From: Alteromonas sp. C1M14
Lineage (GTDB): Bacteria; Pseudomonadota; Gammaproteobacteria; Enterobacterales; Alteromonadaceae
Direction: 5' to 3'
Length of the DNA: 64,000 bases
NCBI RefSeq assembly: GCF_018860965.1
Contig: NZ_JAHKQF010000018.1
Coordinates: 202,640-266,639, forward strand
Shown here: positions 58,166 to 64,000 of the stretch, one piece after another
How positions within the stretch are numbered: the stretch's first letter is position 1
How the letters are laid out: each line of letters opens with the position of its first letter
Translations under genes and position numbers: made by a program
Notes under the pieces: model-generated
Databases searched by the model: none
What the model was told of the DNA's origin: nothing
Seen by the model: only the letters and a program-made list of their open reading frames with translations

Positions 58166-60007
58166 ATGGCCGTTGTTTTGCCTCCTAAGCCGGTCTGGAA
58201 TCAGCTAATCAAATCGGGTTGCCGAGTGTTTGTCGGTGGAAATGCATCGGTACCCTATGCGCTAATTCAAGATTTAATTGACCACAGTGCCGGTATTAGC
58301 GATCTTGAAATGGTACATATGCTGGCCCTCGGCGATACCCGCTGGGCACAGGAAAAGTACCGGCAACTATTTAAAGTAAATACCTTTTTTATTGGTGGCG
58401 AAGTTGTTCGCAAGGCCGTGGATGAAGGCCGCGCCGATTACACACCCGTTTTTTTATCCGAAATATCCAGCTTATTTAGTGACGGCACACTGCCCCTTGA
58501 TGCGGTGTTAGTGAATGTCAGTCCGCCAGATGAACATGGCTACTGTTCATTGGGGGCGTCGGTGGATATTTGTATGTCAGCGGTGCGTCATGCCAACACC
58601 GTTATTGCCCAAGTGAATGAATACGTGCCGCGAACGTCGGGGCATTCTTATGTGCATATTAGTGAATTTAGCGCCTGCATTCAGGTCAATGAACCCTTAG
58701 TAGAAGTGCCTCCGCCTCCGATGGATAGTATCGCTGAACGGATTGGCCAGTATGTCGCCATGCTGGTGGAGGATGGCTCCACGCTGCAATTTGGCATTGG
58801 AAAAATTCCCAGCGCTACACTCAAGTATTTAATGCATCACAAAGATCTCGGTATCCACAGCGAAATGTTGACTGACAGCATTATTGAGGTGATTGAGTCT
58901 GGGGCCATCAGCAATCGTAAAAAAACCTTTCACCCTGGCAAGATCGTGACTAGCTTTGCTATTGGTTCGAAGCGTTTGTACGACTACATTGATAACAACC
59001 CTCACATCGAGTTTTATCCTAGCAGTTATGTGAATAAACCGACCAATATTGCAAAAAACGACAAAATGGTGGCCATTAACAGTGCGTTAGAGGTGGATCT
59101 TACCGGCCAGGTGGTCGCAGATTCACTCGGATACGATTTTTACAGTGGGATTGGCGGACAGGTGGATTTTGTGAGTGGGGCGTCAATTAGCAAAGGCGGG
59201 AAACCCATAATTGCCCTACCTTCCACTGCCCAAAATGAAACGGTTTCCCGTATCAAACCCTGTATTACCGAAGGGGCAGGGGTGGTGACCAGTCGCGGTA
59301 ACGTGCATTACGTGGTCACCGAATACGGTGTGGCGTCGTTACGGGGCAAAAGCATTCGTGAACGAGCCATGGAACTGATTCGCGTTGCCCATCCTAAATT
59401 CCGTGGCCAATTATTGGAAGAGGTTAGAAAAAATTATTGGGTGCCTCACTACCAAGAGAAGTACCCCACTGATATCCCCGAATTAGGCGCTATTCAGCTG
59501 CAAAAACTAGTTATTCAGGGAGATACGTATTATCTACGGCCATTAAACCCCGCAGATGAGCGACGCTTGCAAGAATTCTTTTATTCCCATACCAAAGAAA
59601 CCCTGCGCTTACGGTATAACCATGATCCCAAACAGATGTCTCGGGAGAAGTCGTGTAATTTGGTGAGTGTGGATCAGCGCAGCGATGCGGCATTGTGTAT
59701 TGTTCGTCAGGAGGGCTCTCGGATAACCATTCATGCGGTGGGACGTTTCTATTTTAATCCTGAGGATAACTCCTGCGAAGCGGCGTTTGTTACCCGAGAG
59801 AACCAACAAGGAAAAGGCATGGCTAAATTGTTGCTCGGCCGTCTTATCGACATAGCCAAAAAGCGAAAAATGCGCAGAATGCTGGCCTATGTACGAGCGG
59901 AAAATAAGCCCATGATCGCCATCTTTGAAAATGCGAAGTTCAAGCGAATGGCCTACAGTGATCCCAGCGAAGTAGAGCTGGAACTAAAACTGGAGGACGC
60001 ACAGTGA
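58166..60007 (+). CDS. Acetyl-CoA hydrolase/transferase-type enzyme fused to a GNAT acetyltransferase domain
   Basis: A 613-residue two-domain protein. Residues 1-440 are a family I CoA-transferase/hydrolase: VFVGGNASVPYALIQDLIDH, FGIGKIPSATLKYL, VDFVSGASISKGGKPIIALPSTA and the active-site region YVVTEYGVASLRGKSIRERA with its catalytic glutamate. Residues 450-613 are a GNAT domain with the acetyl-CoA loop NQQGKGMAKLLLGRLI and AENKPMIAIFENAKFKRM. The ATG at 58166 has GGAG 7 bases upstream; the earlier ATG at 58136 is less likely. It may transfer CoA between acetate/succinate and a pathway acid. Overlap (GTGA) with the downstream HDAC-like gene hints at acetylation/deacetylation control. Confidence 0.92.
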   Translation: MAVVLPPKPVWNQLIKSGCRVFVGGNASVPYALIQDLIDHSAGISDLEMVHMLALGDTRWAQEKYRQLFKVNTFFIGGEVVRKAVDEGRADYTPVFLSEISSLFSDGTLPLDAVLVNVSPPDEHGYCSLGASVDICMSAVRHANTVIAQVNEYVPRTSGHSYVHISEFSACIQVNEPLVEVPPPPMDSIAERIGQYVAMLVEDGSTLQFGIGKIPSATLKYLMHHKDLGIHSEMLTDSIIEVIESGAISNRKKTFHPGKIVTSFAIGSKRLYDYIDNNPHIEFYPSSYVNKPTNIAKNDKMVAINSALEVDLTGQVVADSLGYDFYSGIGGQVDFVSGASISKGGKPIIALPSTAQNETVSRIKPCITEGAGVVTSRGNVHYVVTEYGVASLRGKSIRERAMELIRVAHPKFRGQLLEEVRKNYWVPHYQEKYPTDIPELGAIQLQKLVIQGDTYYLRPLNPADERRLQEFFYSHTKETLRLRYNHDPKQMSREKSCNLVSVDQRSDAALCIVRQEGSRITIHAVGRFYFNPEDNSCEAAFVTRENQQGKGMAKLLLGRLIDIAKKRKMRRMLAYVRAENKPMIAIFENAKFKRMAYSDPSEVELELKLEDAQ

Positions 60008-60945
60008 CAGTGCGCATATTTAGAGGTAAAGATTGCCTCAACCATGATGTGGGGCATCAGCACCCTGAATGCCCAGATCGACTGTATGCCATCGATGATC
60101 AACTGTTGTCATCAGGGTTAGAAATGACCTGTGAACATCAGGATGTGGGCCCTTGTCCTCGGGAATACCTCGCACTGGCCCACGATCCGTATTATGTCGA
60201 TGGTATTTTTGAGCAAGCGCCTAAGTCGGGTTTAATTTGGGTGGATGATGACACCGGGATGACACCCATTACCTTAAGCGCGGCATTACAATCTGCTGGG
60301 GCTGGGGTGGAAGCGGTTGATTGGGTGATGGCGGGAGAAGACAGGCAGGGCTTTTGTGCCGTTCGCCCCCCTGGTCATCATGCCGAATATGCCTCAGCAA
60401 TGGGTTTTTGTTTGTTTAATAACGTGGTGGTCGCGGCCCGATATGCGTTAAAACACCATTCGCTTAGCCGCGTGGCCATTGTGGATTTTGATGTGCACCA
60501 CGGTAACGGAACGGAAAATATTGTCGCAGGTGATAAACAGATCATGTTGTGTTCATCCTTTCAGCATCCCTTTTACCCGCACACCGGAGCCCCAGTTTCT
60601 GCAAGTAATATTTTAGGGGTTCCCCTCGATGCCGGCGCCACCGGTGAGGCCTTTCGGGAAAAAGTCAGCCATTGGTTTGCCGTTTTGAAAAACTATGCGC
60701 CAGAGTTAATTTTAATTTCTGCTGGCTTTGATGGTCATGCTGAAGACCATATGGGTCACTTACGGCTAAAAGAAGACGACTACAAATGGATTTCTGCCCA
60801 ATTGCGTAATGTGGCTGATAGCTGTTGCCATGGTCGAATTGTCAGCACGTTGGAAGGCGGTTACAACCATAGCGCTCTGGCTCGCAGCGTGGTGGCACAT
60901 ATCAAAGGTTTACAAGGTGACAGCCAAGAGACCGGCGGGGCGTAA
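60004..60945 (+). CDS. Histone deacetylase/acetylpolyamine amidohydrolase superfamily protein
   Basis: A 313-residue arginase-deacetylase-fold zinc hydrolase. Landmarks are HPECPDRLYAIDD, the active-site histidine pair in VRPPGHHAEYASAMGFCLFNN, the zinc-binding DFDVHHGNGTENIV and ISAGFDGHAEDHMG. Bacterial members deacetylate lysines (AcuC-type), acetylpolyamines or other acyl-amides. The GTG start overlaps the stop of the CoA-transferase/GNAT gene, so the two are translationally coupled. It could reverse acetylation made by that GNAT domain, or hydrolyse an acyl-amide intermediate of the pathway. Confidence 0.93.
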   Translation: MTVRIFRGKDCLNHDVGHQHPECPDRLYAIDDQLLSSGLEMTCEHQDVGPCPREYLALAHDPYYVDGIFEQAPKSGLIWVDDDTGMTPITLSAALQSAGAGVEAVDWVMAGEDRQGFCAVRPPGHHAEYASAMGFCLFNNVVVAARYALKHHSLSRVAIVDFDVHHGNGTENIVAGDKQIMLCSSFQHPFYPHTGAPVSASNILGVPLDAGATGEAFREKVSHWFAVLKNYAPELILISAGFDGHAEDHMGHLRLKEDDYKWISAQLRNVADSCCHGRIVSTLEGGYNHSALARSVVAHIKGLQGDSQETGGA

Positions 60946-60953
60946 CAAGCAAT

Positions 60954-61481
60954 TTAACTGGGGCAGTAACACCCTTGCGCTTCACTATTGATTATCGCTC
61001 CTAACGGTGCGGGCTGTTTTACTATATCGGCAATATCATTAACCAAATCGTCACCGGTAAAACAGCCAATTCCTGTGGCGTAGGGGCCTAAATAGCGTAG
61101 TTTACCTTCCATATCGAGTACAGCTAACGCAGGAAAGCTAGGCACCCAAGGCATAAGATCTGGCACCTCATGGATATTAAGCTTAACAAGCTGGTAGTGG
61201 TTTTTTTCCAGTAACTGAACAAGCACCTGTTGGTGAATATGACTCAGTGTATTGCAATAACAAGGGGCGTGGGTTTCTAAGTGCACAAGACTGCCGGGCT
61301 TAATTCCAGCTTGTATTAAACGGCGAGCAAATTGTTCGTCAAAACCGTCTTTCGCTGCCGCACTGTTAAGGCTAAATTGGGGGTCAAAAGGGATAATTTT
61401 GTTATTACCGTATAACAAAAGTCCACTCATCAGGGCGCATCCCCAAATAACCAGAAGCGCCCAGCTTTTTTTACCTGTCAT
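60954..61481 (-). CDS. Membrane-anchored thioredoxin-like protein (DUF6436-like)
   Basis: A 175-residue protein with one N-terminal membrane segment (about residues 7-25) and a periplasmic thioredoxin-like domain. The position expected for the CxxC redox site reads APCYCNTLSHIHQQVL, a C-x-C pair, and the protein ends EAQGCYCPS with another C-x-C. Later VPSFPALAVLDMEGKLRYLGPY corresponds to the thioredoxin cis-proline strand. It resembles DUF6436 proteins of Vibrio/Alteromonas types; function unknown. Its ATG overlaps the stop of the chemoreceptor gene (TAATG), so the two are co-transcribed on the minus strand. Confidence 0.75.
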   Translation of the reverse strand: MTGKKSWALLVIWGCALMSGLLLYGNNKIIPFDPQFSLNSAAAKDGFDEQFARRLIQAGIKPGSLVHLETHAPCYCNTLSHIHQQVLVQLLEKNHYQLVKLNIHEVPDLMPWVPSFPALAVLDMEGKLRYLGPYATGIGCFTGDDLVNDIADIVKQPAPLGAIINSEAQGCYCPS

Positions 61482-62962
61482 TAAATGACGAATTTTTTAA
61501 CCGCGGCCTGCATGTGGCTGCACAATGTAGCAAGTTGTACCACTTGTTCTTCCAACCGCACGGCGGTGGCCGCTTCGTCCTGCGCGAGTTCATGCAGTTT
61601 AGCTGTACTTTCGGCAATAGACTGAGAAGCGACTTCTTGCTCTTCTGCGGCGGCGGCCACCTCTGTCATATGCTCTGAAGCGGTATTCATCTGACTTTCA
61701 ATTTCAGACATGGTGCTACCGGCTTGTGAAGAATCATTAACCGCTTGATCCACCAATTCTATGCAAGCTTGCATTTGCTGTACTGAACTGGCGGTACTAG
61801 TGACCAATTGTTCTGTTACAAAAGAAATCTCATCGGCGCTTTCTTTGGAGCGAATCGCCAGAGTACGTACTTCATCGGCAACGACGGCAAACCCTCGACC
61901 GTGCTCTCCGGCTCGAGCTGACTCGATGGCAGCGTTCAATGCCAAGAGGTTGGTCTGATCCGCCACAGCGGTGATTGAGCGCATTGCATCAGAGATATTG
62001 TTACACCGTTCATTGAGCTCTGAATTGGTTTTTTCGGCCTCACTAAGCAAGGCTTTCAATGACGAGACCGACGAGGCTGACGAATCTAAAGCTTGTCTGG
62101 ATTTTATCGTGAGGTCGCTGGCGTTACGGGTGATGTCGCTGGCCAAGTGGGTTCGCTCGCTGGTCATTTGCATGGAAACGGCAATTTGCTCAGATGCGGA
62201 AGACACACTGGCGACCTCATCGGCACTTTTCACGCTGGTGTGACTCAGTTCGGACATAGCGGTTTTAATGACATCGCTGGCCGAATACACATCGTTTGTC
62301 AGGGTTCGGGTATGGCCTACCAGTGCTTTCATTTGCGCTAATAAGTCAGCAAATTGCCTAGTACCTGTAGTGACAGAAGGCACGTTGACGGATAAATCGA
62401 TACTGTCTTGCTGGCGTAAAACTTGCTCTACCGTGTTGCTTAGGGCGTAAGCATTGGTACCTTCTTCCAGCGAGCGTTTAGCGACATACATTAAGACTAG
62501 GCATTCGGTGATGGCGAATAGGGCATGTAATACAAGAATATAAAAGGTTAAATGTCCGTCTTCAAAGACAAATATATTAGCGCCTTGGGTTTGGAGAATA
62601 AAAAATCCAATATGGTGTATCGCCACCACTAGGGTGGCCACCGCAATGACTCGCCAGTCTCTAAATACCACCAAAAACGCCAGCATTACGAAGATCTGAA
62701 AATGGACTTCGATGAGGCCAAATGCCTGGTGAATATGCAGCGCGGTAAGTAGTTGTACGCCAATGCCAATGGCAATGCGGCTGACCACTGCTGCGGGTTG
62801 GGTATAACTAAGAAATAGAGGGAGTGCCACCATGGGTATGCCAAAGAGAAGTGCTGGCATAATGTCATTAGTATAAAACCCAATAGCCAGTGATAGTACC
62901 CACTGAATGGAGAGTACGATGCGAAAAATTTTGTGTCCGTCTTTTACCCAAGGATACAACAT
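61481..62962 (-). CDS. Methyl-accepting chemotaxis protein with multi-helix N-terminal membrane domain
   Basis: A 493-residue chemoreceptor. Residues 10-165 form about six membrane helices with little periplasmic loop, so it lacks the usual large ligand domain; no clear HAMP domain follows. The cytoplasmic signalling domain has the conserved hairpin tip [40 protein letters not shown], split here across the CheA/CheW contact. It probably senses a membrane-borne or intracellular signal such as redox or energy state. The ATG at 62962 is preferred to the longer frame from 63007. It is followed by the thioredoxin-like gene with overlap. Confidence 0.92.
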   Translation of the reverse strand: MLYPWVKDGHKIFRIVLSIQWVLSLAIGFYTNDIMPALLFGIPMVALPLFLSYTQPAAVVSRIAIGIGVQLLTALHIHQAFGLIEVHFQIFVMLAFLVVFRDWRVIAVATLVVAIHHIGFFILQTQGANIFVFEDGHLTFYILVLHALFAITECLVLMYVAKRSLEEGTNAYALSNTVEQVLRQQDSIDLSVNVPSVTTGTRQFADLLAQMKALVGHTRTLTNDVYSASDVIKTAMSELSHTSVKSADEVASVSSASEQIAVSMQMTSERTHLASDITRNASDLTIKSRQALDSSASSVSSLKALLSEAEKTNSELNERCNNISDAMRSITAVADQTNLLALNAAIESARAGEHGRGFAVVADEVRTLAIRSKESADEISFVTEQLVTSTASSVQQMQACIELVDQAVNDSSQAGSTMSEIESQMNTASEHMTEVAAAAEEQEVASQSIAESTAKLHELAQDEAATAVRLEEQVVQLATLCSHMQAAVKKFVI

Positions 62963-63193
62963 GCCTTTGCTTCCCCTTAACCGTGCTTTTGGAGAGCGTC
63001 GCCCCAAACCCGTTAGAATTTAAACACTCTAAGTTATATTAATTTATTATTATGTTTTCAAAATAACATATTTTTTATTTTAAGCAAGTTGAGCGACAAA
63101 CCACCTGCTTTCGCGTTTTTTCACCACGAGCAACACCTTGCCCGTTATATTTGCTGTGCTAAGGTGCTGTCATACAATCAAAGTTGAGGCGTT

Positions 63194-63712
63194 ATGAAAT
63201 CGCATTTTAAAAACATTGGGCTAGTTTTCTGCTTTTTTTTAGTTGTTAGTACAAGCACTCAGGCTTTTACCCTCAGGCTGTCGCAACAAGATTTAAATCA
63301 GGTGATTGGTATGGCGTTTCCCCAGACTCAGTACTACCAAGGAAGCCAGGTTATCTTTTCTAATCCCTATGTGACATTGGCCGCAGACAATATCATCGCG
63401 ATAAATGTGGATATTAAAGGCAATGAGGGGGATGCGATGCTCAGTGCTTCGGCTGAACTCAGCGGCGAAGTACATTATAACGGCACCACTGGTGAACTAC
63501 AGATTATGCGCCCTCAGTTAGACGACTTTACCGTGCATGACAGTAATCAGATTGAGGAAGAAAAAATAGCCGAGTGGGTTGCGCAGCTGAAAGGTCAGTC
63601 GGCACCGGTTATTTTGTTATTGGACTTTAAGCAACTGGATCTCTCGTTCATTGGCAACCGTGTTCCTAGCCGTATGTGGGTAGAAAAAGGACAACTGGTA
63701 GTCGAATACTAA
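63194..63712 (+). CDS. DUF1439 (YceB-like) periplasmic protein
   Basis: A 172-residue protein with a Sec signal peptide (about residues 1-24, ending STQAFT) and no lipobox cysteine, unlike E. coli YceB. The mature part starts LRLSQQDLNQVIGMAFPQTQ, the DUF1439 opening, and continues with a beta-rich body including VILLLDFKQLDLSFIGNRVPSRMWVEKGQL. The family is thought to bind lipids in the periplasm by its fold; function is not established. It is a single-gene unit ended by a terminator and is unrelated to the catabolic island. Confidence 0.85.
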   Translation: MKSHFKNIGLVFCFFLVVSTSTQAFTLRLSQQDLNQVIGMAFPQTQYYQGSQVIFSNPYVTLAADNIIAINVDIKGNEGDAMLSASAELSGEVHYNGTTGELQIMRPQLDDFTVHDSNQIEEEKIAEWVAQLKGQSAPVILLLDFKQLDLSFIGNRVPSRMWVEKGQLVVEY

Positions 63713-63734
63713 AGGGGCTCATGCCCCTTTTCGT
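63711..63734 (+). terminator. Terminator of the DUF1439 gene
   Basis: An 8-bp stem, AAAGGGGC / GCCCCTTT, with a TCAT loop and a short T-tract, overlapping the stop codon. Confidence 0.75.
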
Positions 63735-63764
63735 GTATTTTCGACTAACTGAACACAACGTATT

Positions 63765-64000
63765 TTAGTTGTGGTCGCGATTTTTTCCTTTAGACCGTTT
63801 TTGTTGTTGCTGCACCACCTGACGTTTTTTCACTGTAGCCGGAGCGCTACGTTGTTTGGTGGTGGTTGTACGTACCACTTCACGACGAGGGGTGGTTGTT
63901 TTTTTGGTTGTGGTTTGGCGCTGCACCGTAACCGGCTTTTTCGCTGTGGTTTGGCGCTGCACCGTGACCGGCTTTTTCGCTGTGGTGTGGCGCTGCACCG
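63765..64000 (-). CDS. C-terminal end of a basic, repeat-rich protein (5' end outside the window)
   Basis: An open frame on the minus strand enters from the right edge and ends at 63765; 78 residues are visible. They are almost only K, R, T, Q, P and V. They include a 12-residue tandem repeat (VTVQRQTTAKKP type) seen at least twice, then TTTKKTTTPRREVVRTTTTKQ, and end KRSKGKNRDHN. No domain can be recognised. Such tails occur in secreted, cell-surface or nucleic-acid-binding proteins; I make no functional call. The repeated codons are nearly identical at the DNA level, so copy number may vary between strains. Confidence 0.6.
   Translation of the reverse strand, partial: VQRHTTAKKPVTVQRQTTAKKPVTVQRQTTTKKTTTPRREVVRTTTTKQRSAPATVKKRQVVQQQQKRSKGKNRDHN
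63912..64000. repeat. 36-bp tandem repeat inside the basic-protein gene
   Basis: Unit 1 at 63912-63947 and unit 2 at 63948-63983 differ by one base. Unit 3 begins at 63984 and runs off the window. The unit length is a multiple of three, so the repeat encodes a 12-residue protein repeat. Confidence 0.9.

Noticed and set aside
63912..64000. Short direct repeats at the right edge, possible CRISPR array
   Set aside because: The 36-bp units are contiguous with no unique spacers and keep an open reading frame, so they are a protein-coding tandem repeat.
1..64000. Genomic island borders, insertion sequences, tRNA attachment sites or phage genes
   Set aside because: No transposase, integrase, tRNA or terminal direct repeats were recognised; the cluster grades into ordinary chromosomal genes on both sides.

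Overview
The window reads as chromosomal DNA of a marine-type gammaproteobacterium, most likely in or near the Alteromonadaceae. That is an inference from the mid-range GC content, the RND pump, the DUF1439, DUF6436-like and chemoreceptor genes at the right edge, and the TonB/SSS/MFS transporter style. No rRNA, tRNA, transposase, integrase, CRISPR array or phage gene was found.

Layout. 1-3.7 kb: RND efflux adaptor (5' end cut) and AcrB-type pump. 4.1-5.4 kb: a Crp/Fnr-family regulator, the decayed 3' end of a flavin amine oxidase, and a small cytochrome c. 5.5-11.6 kb, minus strand: two membrane-anchored beta-lactamase-fold hydrolases around a membrane protein/cytochrome c fusion, then a TonB-dependent receptor. 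12-19 kb: sodium-solute symporter, CopD-like membrane protein and ETF-ubiquinone oxidoreductase (minus), ETF beta and alpha and a family III CoA-transferase (plus), and a GntR/UTRA regulator (minus). 20-31 kb: flavin oxidase, two-domain reductase, periplasmic hydrolase, FAD dehydrogenase, MmgE/PrpD, a methyltransferase with a small partner, Tat-exported DUF1838 protein, SDR and HapK-like protein. 31-39.9 kb: isochorismatase-fold amidase, two PuuE-like deacetylase-fold hydrolases, a LeuC/LeuD-type hydro-lyase, an MFS transporter, a second CopD-like protein, an unknown protein and an HMG-CoA-lyase-type enzyme. 40-49.9 kb: VOC protein, second amidase, isocitrate-lyase-superfamily lyase, iron alcohol dehydrogenase (minus), then flavin monooxygenase, an unusual Asp/Glu-racemase-superfamily protein, third PuuE-like hydrolase, aldehyde dehydrogenase and reductase (plus). 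50-60.9 kb: second methyltransferase plus small partner, HyuA/HyuB, second LeuC/LeuD, CoA-transferase/GNAT fusion and an HDAC-like deacetylase. 61-64 kb: thioredoxin-like protein, chemoreceptor, DUF1439 protein and the end of a repeat-rich basic protein.

How it may work together (inference). About 50 kb looks like one catabolic island whose chemistry repeats: three PuuE/NodB-fold C-N hydrolases (a fold that includes allantoinases and cyclic-imide hydrolases), two isochorismatase-fold amidases, two LeuCD-type hydratases, a dimethylmalate/methylisocitrate-type lyase, an HMGL-type lyase and several CoA-transferases. A consistent reading is opening of a cyclic imide, lactam or other N-heterocycle, removal of the amide nitrogen, hydration of the resulting maleate-type diacid, and cleavage to central metabolites. 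Electrons would leave through ETF, ETF-QO and cytochromes. The substrate is not visible from sequence.

Regulation. Two recurring DNA motifs tie the island together. One is a 16-bp inverted repeat close to GTTATATTGTTATAAC in the promoters from 15.9 to 37.4 kb, plausibly the GntR operator. The other is a set of TTGAY-N4-RTCAA Fnr/FixK-type boxes at seven intergenic places, plausibly read by the Crp/Fnr protein at 4.1 kb, which has the ETISR recognition helix but no N-terminal cysteine cluster.
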